A DNA stretch of 64,000 nucleotides, from contig CAVZCV010000009.1 of assembly GCA_963773875.1 (NCBI GenBank), positions 186,001 to 250,000 on the forward strand, written 5' to 3'. Numbering within the stretch: position 1 is the first letter of the stretch; each line of letters begins with the position of its first letter. Shown here in pieces: positions 55,494-64,000 of the stretch. This DNA is from CAVTYH01 sp963773875. GTDB lineage: Bacteria; Planctomycetota; Planctomycetia; Pirellulales; JADZDJ01. The notes beneath the pieces are model-generated. The model saw only the letters and a program-made list of their open reading frames with translations. It was not told the origin of the DNA and made no database searches. A program made the position numbers and the translations under genes.

Positions 55494-56438
55494 TCAGAGT
55501 TCTCCCTCGGGCACTTCTACGGCGTCGCGCAAATTGTCTTCCAGTTTCACTTGCTTTGTTTTGCCCTCAACATTCACCACGGCATCGCGCGTGCCAATGC
55601 GGACCACCTTGCACTTGATATCGCCAACGGTAAAGTCTTCCCCTTCCGTAAGCTTTAGCAATTGGCCGGTGGTTTGCACAGAGACCCAAATTTGCGGGCG
55701 GTCGTTGTCTTCCGTGATGCCGGTGACTTTCGCGAACTTGGCGATGTCGAACTTGGGCGTCGTTGATGCCACCCTCGGAGGTGGCTCTGGACGTCGCTCC
55801 CTCGGTGGCGAATACGCGACAAATACTTTGCGATCGCCGATTACCTTTTCATATTCGCCGGCGCTGGCCAACTTCAAGCGGCCGGATTTTTCCAGGTTCA
55901 GTTGGTTTGAACGATCGGCTCCCGGCAAACGCAATGCTTCGACATCAATTGTCACATCCACCAGCTTTCCGTCGGCCTTCGGCTTCACGGTCAGCGAGCG
56001 GATTTGATGCAATTGGTTCGTGTTGTAAAACTCATACAGGAAGTGCACTAACTGCTGCAGCGAGATATCGGATTCCGCTTTGATACGGTAGCCGAACTTC
56101 TCGTACACTGTACTTCGGCCGGGCGAAACGAGCGGGTCGATATTTGCGGATTCCAACTTCACACGGTCCACGAGCCCCACGAGCCAACTGTAATACAATG
56201 AGCGCGCGATCTCTGAATCGCTGGGGAGCGATTGATGTCGCAGCGTCGCCAGCAGTTTGCTTGCCTGCCGACCCTTTGCCAATGTGTGTTCTTTATCGGC
56301 AATCTTCTTTTCCAGGTCGGCCTTGGCGCCGTTGCGCTGCGCGAACTCGCCGGAGACCCAACCGTAGACCGAGTTCAACAGCAACAGCCCGACCACGACA
56401 GCCACGCCAAGCGCCAGCATTTTTTCGCGCGATTTCAT
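55494..56438 (-). CDS. gspM: Type II secretion GspM/PilO-like inner membrane protein
   Basis: 314 residues. One N-terminal transmembrane helix (EKMLALGVAVVVGLLLLNSVYGW), then a coiled coil (GAKADLEKKIADKEHTLAKGR) and a ferredoxin-like periplasmic domain (LQQLVHFLYEFYNTNQLHQIRSLTVKPKADGKLVDVTIDVEAL), as in PilO/GspM. A C-terminal extension (FAKVTGITEDNDRPQIWVSVQTTGQLL...VEGKTKQVKLEDNL) looks like a PilP-type beta-barrel domain, so PilO and PilP functions may be fused here. The start overlaps the stop of gspL (ATGA), so the two are translationally coupled. Confidence 0.75.
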   Translation of the reverse strand: MKSREKMLALGVAVVVGLLLLNSVYGWVSGEFAQRNGAKADLEKKIADKEHTLAKGRQASKLLATLRHQSLPSDSEIARSLYYSWLVGLVDRVKLESANIDPLVSPGRSTVYEKFGYRIKAESDISLQQLVHFLYEFYNTNQLHQIRSLTVKPKADGKLVDVTIDVEALRLPGADRSNQLNLEKSGRLKLASAGEYEKVIGDRKVFVAYSPPRERRPEPPPRVASTTPKFDIAKFAKVTGITEDNDRPQIWVSVQTTGQLLKLTEGEDFTVGDIKCKVVRIGTRDAVVNVEGKTKQVKLEDNLRDAVEVPEGEL

Positions 56439-58275
56439 GTGGTGGGCGACTCCGCAGGTTGCTTGGCGTCAGAGGGCTTCTTCGCGTCTGGTACTGGGGC
56501 TGTTTGAGTAGCATCTTTCGCCGGCTGGCTGTCGGGAGCTTTTGCGTCGGCGGATTTTGCAGGGCTGGCTTTGGAATCGGCTGGCTTTTCGCCGTCAGAT
56601 TTCGCGTCGGTCGACTTTTCGCCGGCGGGCGTTGCGATTGGAGCAGCGGAATTGGCCGACTTTTCATCGGCGTTCGCAACCGCCGTTTCAGATTTTGCGC
56701 CTGCTTTCTGCACCGCGCCTTTTCCATTCACAACCTGCGCCGCTTGTGCTCCGCTTTGAGCGGTTTGGTTGGGATCAATCAGGATGTCAAGCTTGAAACC
56801 GACGGGATACTTATCGTCGCCCTCGTTGTCTTGCGAGCCTGCCGAAGTTGGATGATGCGATGAATCGCGTAGTACTTTCGTGACCTGCTCTTCAACACCC
56901 ACATTGCGGGCCACGGCATCCAAGTGAATTTTCGTCGTGCGCTTGAACGCATCGGTGGGCGTTGTGAAGTTCGTCAACTTGAAATCTTGTGCGCCCGGAG
57001 CTTTTGTGGAAAGCGTCACGAACTCATCGAGCCAGTTGACATCACTGGCGGTCCATTTTTGAATCTCTGCCGCTTCATCAATCGCCGCCTGCGCCTTTTT
57101 CATGGGGGTAGCGATTTTATCGTTGCGGCCTTCACCCATTTGACTCGACTGCTGACGCAACTGCGCGATTTCGTCGTCGAGACTACTAAGGTGGTACCAG
57201 ATCCAGCCGGTGGTTGAAAGCAATACGACTGCGACTGCTGCGGCTGCAATCGTCCATTCGCGGCGGCGCGTCGGCGCCTGCGGCGCTTGCGTGGATTTAG
57301 GAAGTCGATGATGCCTTCGGCCGGCGCTGTCTCGTGCAGCAGCATTCCCACTAGCGGCGCGAACCGACTGGCGTGCGGCGGCGGCGATCGCAACAGTTCC
57401 GGCCCCAGCGTGCACGCCTGCAAAGGATTGATGATTTCCGTTGGCAAATCGAGTTCACGGCCAATATCGCGGGCGATAAGTTCTTGCGCCGAGCCATCAC
57501 CACAAACAAACAGTTGCTCGATGCGCTGGCCATGGAAGCGGTTGTGAACCGCGGCAATGGTGCGGCGAATTTCCGGTATCAGGGCTCGCAGCGGCTCAGC
57601 GCGCAGCGCTTCGGAGGGCAAACGCGCCGTGCGCATGAACACAACGGTGTCGCCCGCAAGTACGGTGAGATCGGCTTCCTCTGACAGCAAATCGACCAGG
57701 AGCCGAAGTTTGTTTTCTTTGCCGGGCCGAACTCGCGAGAGCAACGCTGCGGCGGCGCAAGGCCGCAAGATTAATCGCTGCGGTGTAAGATTTGCCGCCT
57801 GGCAAGTGACTTCCATCTCCGCCACAAGATCGGGTGAGATGGCGGCCGCCAGCACATTTTGCGATTCGCCTTCTTCACTGGGGAGCGGCAGAAAGTCGAG
57901 CGGCCAGTCGTCGGAGAGTGTGTTGAATTCGCGCTCCGCTTGAAAGCGGACCATTTCCGGAAGTTCTTCCGGCGGCGCAGGCGGGATGGAAAGATTCTTG
58001 AGTTCGATATTCGCACGACCTACGGCAATGAGCGTCTTGCCGCGCTTAATGCCACGTGCGGTAAGTGCTTCGCCGATACGCTTGCCAACAAGCCCCAAAT
58101 CGTGCGCCCCGCTGGCCGAGACCGGTCCCGCCGCGCCGCCACCGGCGGAGCCCGGCGCGGTGTTCGCCATGTTCACAGCAAATGCCTGTTCCAGGACGAT
58201 GGCGCTGCGCCGCACTTCGGCAACTGCCAGGCGGGCTTCCGCATCGTCCCATTCAATTGCCAGGATTTGAGGCAT
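56435..58275 (-). CDS. gspL: Type II secretion GspL-like protein (PilM-type plus PilN-type domains; one frameshift)
   Basis: About 613 residues after repair of one shift near 57285-57296. The N-terminal half is an actin-like PilM/GspL domain (MPQILAIEWDDAEARLAVAEV, LIAVGRANIELKNLSIP, LFVCGDGSAQELIARDIG). Its frame ends in a basic nonsense tail. The other frame then reads APQAPTRRREWTIAAAAVAVVLLSTTGWIWYHLSSLDDEIAQLRQQ, the transmembrane and coiled-coil part of PilN/GspL. The C-terminal tail (about 100 residues) is Ala/Lys/Asp/Pro-rich and probably disordered. In type IV pilus systems these would be two genes, and one fused GspL-like gene is likely here. Confidence 0.75.
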
Positions 58276-58333
58276 GGATATTAGGGTTCAGGATGTAAGG
58301 TGCGCGGCGCAGTGGATTGCAGTTCGATACCAA

Positions 58334-60705
58334 TCATTCGGACGAGATCGCGGCGCCAAGGCTTTCCAACGCGAAGCCGCGGCCCAAATTACTTAGATCT
58401 CTCCAGAATACTATGCGGGGAAGTGCAGTTGTAGCTACTGTGCCCGTTGTGGACTGACTTTGGGAGGCGGTTTGAGTGGAAGTTTGACTAGTGGAACTGG
58501 TTGTCGACGTCGGCGTCGTGCCGTCTGTCGTGCCGCTGGTGGTGGCTGTTGTGCTTGGCGGCGGGCCACTATCGATAATGGCCTCGACACGGGTGCTTGG
58601 CCCACCTTCGTCGAAATAACCGACAATTTGGGCTCGATACACGCAGCCGCCGGTCGTGATGTAGGGCCAAACGGCTTTCATTTCATCGAGATTCAACACC
58701 CCCTGGGTGTATAACCAAGTTTCGTGCTTTTGTTCAGGTTTTTGACCCGAGTACTCCGGTTCGCGCGAAGAAATAATTGCGTCCACTTTGTCAGAATCCA
58801 AGCCCGGGATCGTCAATAGAACAGTGCGTGACGCCTGGTTAATGTTGATGCGGCCAGGGAACGAGGTCGCTTTATTCGTGGTCACATAGTCGAGGAGGAC
58901 GTTGAGATACTGGCTTGCTTTACTGGCGTCGTCTGGAAATGCGGCGACAACGCGCTGATTCTGACTATTGTTTCCGCCTTGTCCGCTTTGCTGGCCGCCA
59001 CCGCCGCCCTGAGTACCTCCGCTCTGAGTCGCGCCACCGCCCGTAGTATTTGTTTTGGGAACTTCGATCGTGGCGCCGATCAAGTCGAGTAAGCTATCGA
59101 TATTGGCTTTGGGTTTTTGCGTGAGATCGAGCTGCAAGTCGGCGGCGTTGATTTCTTCTTCATCTTGTTGGCCATTGCCTGAATTGCTTTTGCCTTGCTG
59201 GCGGCCCGCGCCCCGCCCAATGCCTTTGCCATTTTGACCCTGTCCACCTTTGCCGCCCTTTCCGAAGTCGCCTTGTAGCCCCTGACCTTTTCCGCCCTTG
59301 CCACCTTGCCCGGCGCGGCCGCCTTTTCCGCCGGCGCCCTGCCCACCCTTTCCGCCGGCGCCCTGGCCACCACCCTTGCCGCCGGCACCCGCTCCGCCTT
59401 TACCTCCAGCTCCCGCGCCGCGCCGCCCGATCCTGGCCCACCAGCGCCTCCCGCTCCTGCGCCGGCTCTTCCACCGCCGCCTGCGCCCGCTCCAGGGCCG
59501 CCGCTTCCGCCTCCGGCCGGACCGCCGCCTGGTCCGCCACCACCGCCCACCACTTGCATTGCGACAAACATGAACGGCGAGCGCCGTGGTTGAAACTGGT
59601 ACGGATCAAACTGCGACGATTTCTGATTCGGACTTTGACTTTGTCCGTTTTGGTTTTGCCCATTCTGATTCTGACCGCTTTGACTTTGCCCGCTCTGACT
59701 TTGGCCGTTTTGCGGATCGGCCTTCGGTGTCAGTCCGTACAGTCGGGCCGCGAGAATGAAATTGACATATTCCTCATTATCTAGCACGCCGGACAAATCG
59801 TCGCGCAACTGCTGCAAATCGGCACCGTTGATATCAATTTTTGGCGTGACACCGTCAGGCTGCATGTTCGATTCTTTGCCGTTAACCGTGAGATATGCCG
59901 CCCAACCGCGATTGGTTTCCGGATCCGCGCCGGTGCTGCTCGCCAATTGCGCATTTGCGGCCTCACCGGGATCGATCATGCCATTGCGATTTGTGTCGGC
60001 TCCAAACAGCAGCTGCGGCGTAACGCCGCGGACTTTCAGCAACTCTTCGATCGTCGCGATTGGCCCGTTCGTCGGAGCGTATGGCGGACTCATGTTGGCA
60101 TAGCTGTCGGCCTCCGCGCCATTTTCTCGCGGGGTGGAGTCGTCGTCGATCCAATCTAGAATTGCATCGGCGATGGTTTCATCCATGCCCGGCAGCCCCA
60201 TTAGCATTTGCCGTCCGACTCCGGATTTTTGTTTATCCCATTGCACAAGCGCATTCACATTGATCCGTGCCGATTCATTTTCCAACCCAAACCGCACGCC
60301 CGTGACATCGCCTCCCTCAATTCTTGGGCAGACGATCGAGAATCGGCCGCGCCCGCGAGGTGTGCCGTCGTCGCTGACGAGTAAACCCTGGAACTGAGCG
60401 GCGTTATCGTAGGTGCCACCTGCTTGAATGATGCCGTCTTGCGTTTGCGAGAGAAAATATTGCAGCAGAGCTCCGCCCGATTGCGTTAGCTCCCGGGCCT
60501 GTGCTTGCCGCCCAACTACGGTCGCGCCCTGCTGTTCGGTTAGCATCAGCTCGCTAAACGTGTAGCCTGCCAAACTGAGCAGCGCAATGGCAACAAGTAC
60601 GATCACAAGCACCAGCGCGCAGCGATCTTCGACCGAGCGCGAGCTTGCCAGACGTCGCCTACAGCGCGAATTGTTTTGGCATGTTGATTTCATATTGCGT
60701 TCCAT
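58334..60705 (-). CDS. gspK: Type II secretion minor pseudopilin GspK with a Gly-rich insert (one frameshift)
   Basis: About 790 residues, far above the usual 300-350. N-terminal basic leader, hydrophobic helix CALVLVIVLVAIALLSLAGYTF, then MLTEQQGATVVGRQAQARELTQSG. The GspK core continues with LPGMDETIADAILDWIDDDSTPRENGAE and a helix-hairpin-helix-like ATIEELLKVRGVTPQLL, as in family members. A Gly/Gln/Asn-rich insert of roughly 150 residues lies around 59200-59560. One frameshift near 59412-59428 breaks the frame inside it. A second helix-hairpin-helix block (INQASRTVLLTIPGLDSDKVDAII) follows, then a Thr/Ser-rich C-terminal segment. Confidence 0.8.
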
Positions 60706-60712
60706 CCTGGAA

Positions 60713-61837
60713 TCATTTTCCCGTGGATTGTCCGCTCGACGAACCGGTTCCGCCCGAACTCGCTCCGCTGGACGAACCCGACGAATCGCTCGATGAGCTG
60801 GAACTGGCGCCCGAGGTGGAAACTTGGATCGGATCGCGTGCCGGCACCAGGACTACCAGGCTGTATACGCTATCGGGATCTTGCGACGCTGCGTCGCTGA
60901 TCGAGGAAGCCGAGGTAAGTGCATTTTCGCCGGCACTACCGGGAATGGCGCCTGGATCGCTCAGTGCGACCGAAATCTTCACCGCTTGCGGCAGCCCGCT
61001 GCTGGCAGTTGAATCCCACGATGTCAGCCACTGGGTGCCATCGAAGTACTGAAACTCAAGTGCGACTACTTCAGGCGCGAGTACGACGGCGTTGTTATTC
61101 AGCGAAGTAGTGTCACCCTGGGTGATTGCGAACACCGACATCGATCGATCCAGCTCCGCCCGCACTAGTCCAGTGCCGCTCACGCTGCTGTTCGTGGCGG
61201 CAGCAATCGTGGACGTGCCGGTTGAGCCGGAAAGGTAATAGCTCACCGTGTGGACATCGCTGGGCGGCGCTGCGCTGGAATCGACGGATGTTGTGCCGGC
61301 GTATTCATCCGCACGCGGCAAACGCGCTACATCGACCTGCAGCGAGTATTGATCGCCATAAACGCCCGCAATGGTGCTCGAAGTACTGGAAGTTGTCGAA
61401 GACGATGAAGACGATGAAGATGTCGAAGACGAACTTGAACCGCTGCTTCCGCTGCTGCTATCGGCCGACGAAGTCCCGCTTGAACCACCAGTCTGGCTAC
61501 TTCCACCGCTGCTCTTGCCACCGCCGCTGGAGCCGCTTGACGTACTGCTCCCGCTTTTCGAACCCGACTTGCTGCTACTGGCAGGCTTCACCGACATCAT
61601 TCCGCTGGCGTCGAACGGCTGATAGCGAAGGACCCCGCGGACATCGTCGCCAATCCTGGCTAGCACTGCGCGGGCCAATTGATCGCGCTCTGTTTTTGCA
61701 CGCCCATGATCCACTAACTTCAGCGTGCCGTTGATTGACATAGTCACCACACCGATGACGACAACCGTCAGGCCAAGCGCGAGCATCACCTCAAGCAGCG
61801 TGAAGGCCGACCGATTTTGTTTGGGAAACTTTGGCAT
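60713..61837 (-). CDS. gspJ: Type II secretion minor pseudopilin GspJ with Ser-rich insert
   Basis: 374 residues. Prepilin-type leader KQNRSAFTLLEVMLALGLTVVVIGVV; cleavage follows Ala here instead of the usual Gly. The pilin fold follows (GTLKLVDHGRAKTERDQLARAVLARI). A Ser-dominated insert of about 90 residues lies at about residues 85-165 (GSKSGSSTSSGSSGGGKSSG, SSSSSTSSSSSSSSTTSST), then IAGVYGDQYSLQVDVARLP resumes the GspJ core. The C-terminal 45 residues are again Ser/Gly-rich. GspJ caps the pseudopilus tip with GspI and GspK. Spaced 7 bases before gspK. Confidence 0.85.
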   Translation of the reverse strand: MPKFPKQNRSAFTLLEVMLALGLTVVVIGVVTMSINGTLKLVDHGRAKTERDQLARAVLARIGDDVRGVLRYQPFDASGMMSVKPASSSKSGSKSGSSTSSGSSGGGKSSGGSSQTGGSSGTSSADSSSGSSGSSSSSTSSSSSSSSTTSSTSSTIAGVYGDQYSLQVDVARLPRADEYAGTTSVDSSAAPPSDVHTVSYYLSGSTGTSTIAAATNSSVSGTGLVRAELDRSMSVFAITQGDTTSLNNNAVVLAPEVVALEFQYFDGTQWLTSWDSTASSGLPQAVKISVALSDPGAIPGSAGENALTSASSISDAASQDPDSVYSLVVLVPARDPIQVSTSGASSSSSSDSSGSSSGASSGGTGSSSGQSTGK

Positions 61838-61855
61838 GGATGTGAGGAACTGCGA

Positions 61856-62296
61856 CTATGTCGAGGGTGGATTGGCAGCAGCCGCAGCGTTTTGTGCGTC
61901 TTCCGCCGCTTGTTCAATACCTGGATCGACCATCCAGCGTTTTAATTGGAATGGCACCGGATGCTGTTCTGCTGGGGCATCTCGCACTGCAGTGACAGTG
62001 ACTTCTAACAAGCCGGCTTGAGCCGCCGCTTGCACATCAATCGAATACAACCAACGAGTATCGTCGTCGTACGGTACGTTCGAGGTGCTGCTGGCTGCCA
62101 GCGCGCCCGTGGCAATTTGTGTCATAACGCTTTCGCAAACCAATTCCGCCCGAGTCAGATCGCGCGCGCGTTGCGAGCTCATCAGGCCGTTGCGAGTTAA
62201 CTCGCCGATGATTGCGGTTGCTCCGGCCATGATGGCCAGGGCCAGAATGACTTCCAGCAACGTGAAACCGCTCGAAGTTTGTGGCAAAGGTTTCAT
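61856..62296 (-). CDS. gspI: Type II secretion minor pseudopilin GspI
   Basis: 146 residues. Prepilin leader PQTSSGFTLLEVILALAIMAGATA, with Gly at -1 and Phe at +1, then RNGLMSSQRARDLTRAELVCESVMTQIATG, a long helix typical of GspI. The remaining part is beta-rich (WLYSIDVQAAAQAGLLEVTVTAVRD). Start overlaps the gspH stop (ATGA), stop lies 18 bases before gspJ. Confidence 0.85.
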   Translation of the reverse strand: MKPLPQTSSGFTLLEVILALAIMAGATAIIGELTRNGLMSSQRARDLTRAELVCESVMTQIATGALAASSTSNVPYDDDTRWLYSIDVQAAAQAGLLEVTVTAVRDAPAEQHPVPFQLKRWMVDPGIEQAAEDAQNAAAAANPPST

Positions 62297-62922
62297 GGCG
62301 ATGGTGGCGAAGTTGCTCCCGTGGCATCGGCCGACATAACCTCGCCTAGCCGCGAAATGCCGGTCAAACCTCGCAGCGATACTGCAATACTCCGGCCATA
62401 TTGATTGGCGATGGTGACAGTCGCTTCCGACGCAGTTCCATCAGGATAAAACAGCACCGGCGGGGTCGAAGTATCGATTCCGGTCCCGGAAAGCGCGCTT
62501 TCGGCCATCGAAGCTCTCGAATCGAGCGTCCTTTCAGCGGTTTGAAAAACAAACCCGTCGGGCAATGTATACGTGCAAGCCGAACCCGAAGTTCGAGAAG
62601 TGCCAGTGTTTGTGGTAGTTCCGTTTCCTTCGACCGCTTCACTGCCATCTTGCACGATGTCGACCGAATAGTTGCCGGTAGACGGCACAAAGTGGAACGC
62701 TCGCGCAACGCCGGAGGTCATGGCCTCGACGCGTGCCCGATTGAATGCAGCGCGAACATCCAGTGCTGCATTCTTCAGTTTCACGCCCTCATAAGCTCGG
62801 CTGACCAACGGCCAGGCAATTGCACCCATCGCGGCAAGGACCACCACGACGAGCATCATTTCCATCAGCGTGAAACCGCTGCGGCGATTACGATTCGGCG
62901 ATTGCGGGCTTCGATTCATCAT
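62293..62922 (-). CDS. gspH: Type II secretion minor pseudopilin GspH
   Basis: 209 residues. Leader RNRRSGFTLMEMMLVVVVLAAMGAIA, Gly at -1, then VSRAYEGVKLKNAALDVRAAFNRARVEAM, matching GspH. The beta-rich body carries AFHFVPSTGNYSVDIV and FYPDGTASEATVTIAN, a motif frequent at GspH C-terminal strands. Longer than classical GspH (about 170), mostly through a Ser/Thr-rich loop. Overlaps gspI by 4 bases and follows gspG by 42 bases. Confidence 0.85.
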   Translation of the reverse strand: MMNRSPQSPNRNRRSGFTLMEMMLVVVVLAAMGAIAWPLVSRAYEGVKLKNAALDVRAAFNRARVEAMTSGVARAFHFVPSTGNYSVDIVQDGSEAVEGNGTTTNTGTSRTSGSACTYTLPDGFVFQTAERTLDSRASMAESALSGTGIDTSTPPVLFYPDGTASEATVTIANQYGRSIAVSLRGLTGISRLGEVMSADATGATSPPSP

Positions 62923-62964
62923 CGCTTCAGTTTCACCGCGGCACGGCCACTCATTTGCCGGGCT

Positions 62965-63390
62965 TTAGCGGTTATAAATGTCATCGTCGGTGCCATTTTG
63001 CAAATCAGGACCCCAGGACCATATATCCGGTTTTTCATTGCCGTGTCGGCTGCCGGGGAATTGATACTGATACGGATTGCCCCACGGATCGAGCGGAATA
63101 TCTCGGTCAATGTAAGGTCCAGCCCACGAGTTCGCGTTGGCAACTTGCGGCACAGTGCGCAGGGCACTCAGATCCGGTGGAAAGCCGTTCATATCTAAGT
63201 TGTACCGGTCGCATTCATGGCTGATTGCATCAACCTGAGTCTGCGCCGCGTTAAGATTCGCTTTCTTTTGGGCGCCGGTGAACATACCGACGGCAAGCGA
63301 ACCGAGAACGACGAGAATGACGAGCACGAGCAGCACTTCCATCAACGTAAATGCCGCGCGCGACGAGCGGCGGATGTGACGACGAGACAT
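62965..63390 (-). CDS. gspG: Type II secretion major pseudopilin GspG
   Basis: 141 residues. Leader RRSSRAAFTLMEVLLVLVILVVLGSL, with Ala rather than Gly before the processing site. GspG-typical blocks follow: QKKANLNAAQTQVDAISHEC, LDMNGFPPDLSALR, WAGPYIDRDIPLDPWGNPYQYQFPG and the C-terminal Ca-binding GPDLQNGTDDDI. GspG polymerises into the pseudopilus that pushes substrates through GspD. Lies 58 bases after gspF and 42 bases before gspH on the same strand. Confidence 0.92.
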   Translation of the reverse strand: MSRRHIRRSSRAAFTLMEVLLVLVILVVLGSLAVGMFTGAQKKANLNAAQTQVDAISHECDRYNLDMNGFPPDLSALRTVPQVANANSWAGPYIDRDIPLDPWGNPYQYQFPGSRHGNEKPDIWSWGPDLQNGTDDDIYNR

Positions 63391-63448
63391 GACTGGTTCC
63401 TCCCGAGAAATAAATGGTTTGTTTTGAATTTTGCTGCGAAGACGTAAT

Positions 63449-64000
63449 TTACAGCGACGTGCTCATTTTCAAGACCGGCATCAAAAGCGCGACAACTACC
63501 ACCAACACCACACTAGCCAACAGGAGCAGCATTACGGGCTCTAATAAACGGACCATCAAATCGAGCCGGCGGAACGTGCGCCGTTCCAATGACTCGGCAA
63601 TATTCGTGAGCACGCCTTCCAACGTGTTCGATTCTTCGGCCACGGCGATCATTTCCACAACTTCCGATGGGAAATAACCGCTGGCCGCCAGCGGCTGTGC
63701 CAGCGATTCACCCGCCGAAATATTCTCTGCCGCATCGTTGATGGCCGTGCTAAGGATCCGATTGCCAGCGGCCGAGCTGGAAATTTCCAGCGAGCGCAAA
63801 ATCGGCACACCGTTGTGCAGCAAAGTGCCCAGCACGCGGCAAAACCGCGCCACGGCTAGATTTTGGAAGATCGGACCGCCCAACGGGATGCGAAGCTTGA
63901 TTCGATCGCTCCACACCCGGCCTTCTTCGGTCGCCAGTTTATTTCGAATATAAATTCCGAGCGTCACCAAAATGATGGCAATCAGCCAGCCCCATTTGCC
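63449..64000 (-). CDS. gspF: Type II secretion inner membrane platform protein GspF (5' part beyond window)
   Basis: Open to the window edge; 184 residues present, the C-terminal half of GspF. Signature: RIPLGGPIFQNLAVARFCRVLGTLLHNGVPILRSLEISSSAAGN, then EVVEMIAVAEESNTLEGVLTNIAESLERRTFRRLDLMVRLLEP, and a C-terminal transmembrane segment, VMLLLLASVVLVVVVALLMPVL. GspF anchors the pseudopilus machinery at the inner membrane. GspE would be expected just upstream, outside the window. Confidence 0.92.
   Translation of the reverse strand, partial: GKWGWLIAIILVTLGIYIRNKLATEEGRVWSDRIKLRIPLGGPIFQNLAVARFCRVLGTLLHNGVPILRSLEISSSAAGNRILSTAINDAAENISAGESLAQPLAASGYFPSEVVEMIAVAEESNTLEGVLTNIAESLERRTFRRLDLMVRLLEPVMLLLLASVVLVVVVALLMPVLKMSTSL

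Noticed and set aside
59200..59560. CRISPR array or tandem DNA repeat in the gspK region
   Set aside because: The repeat units are in frame and encode Gly-rich sequence without uniform spacers, so this is a protein repeat.

Overview
The window looks like a chromosome segment of a planctomycete, most likely of the Pirellulales. The clues are secreted proteins with C-terminal PEP-CTERM anchors, one of them with a dockerin-like calcium repeat; a type II secretion locus whose proteins carry long Gly- or Ser-rich inserts; small proteins of the 'RFGLRALF' N-terminal type; a YdjY-domain protein; a WXG100/FtsK secretion-like operon; and no tRNA, rRNA, IS element or CRISPR array. The gene calls rest on protein motifs read from the sequence, with no database search.

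Layout. 1-8 kb: rimO (cut by the window edge), pgsA, a CPBP protease, a Gfo/Idh/MocA oxidoreductase, a lipid A-type acyltransferase and two tandem sulfotransferases. 8-16.8 kb: a class V aminotransferase, an ATP-grasp-like protein overlapping a DUF4202 protein, a cinA-like gene, an isochorismatase-family hydrolase, a stand-alone E2-type acyltransferase, hslV-hslU and a tiny lipoprotein. 16.9-20.7 kb: tsaE and aat, a zinc-ribbon/membrane/DNA-ligase-OB-fold fusion, and a HtrA-type protease. 20.7-25.9 kb: a four-gene minus-strand operon with two WXG100-like proteins, a helical protein and a 1,338-residue FtsK/SpoIIIE ATPase; this is the best candidate for an undescribed, type VII-like export system. 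26-34 kb: dnaG-rpoD, a CT398-like zinc-ribbon protein, greA, a YggS protein, a YdjY protein and hemQ. 34.6-43.9 kb: an ECF sigma factor, its apparent anti-sigma factor and a secreted coiled-coil protein, then the stress module prkA-yeaH-spoVR and a response regulator. 44-49 kb: a PEP-CTERM lectin-like protein, a PQQ-type sugar dehydrogenase with dockerin and PEP-CTERM ends, and a large secreted protein. 49.5-64 kb: a type II secretion locus, with gspD and a lipoprotein on the plus strand facing gspF-G-H-I-J-K-L-M and a BON-domain gene on the minus strand.

A striking technical property is about 20 single-base indels that break conserved genes, including essential ones (dnaG has three, and rimO, gspD and gspK are hit). 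Several lie in homopolymers. I read most of them as assembly or sequencing errors in a draft or metagenome-derived genome, not as pseudogenes. For such genes I give the span of the reconstructed gene and the approximate shift position.
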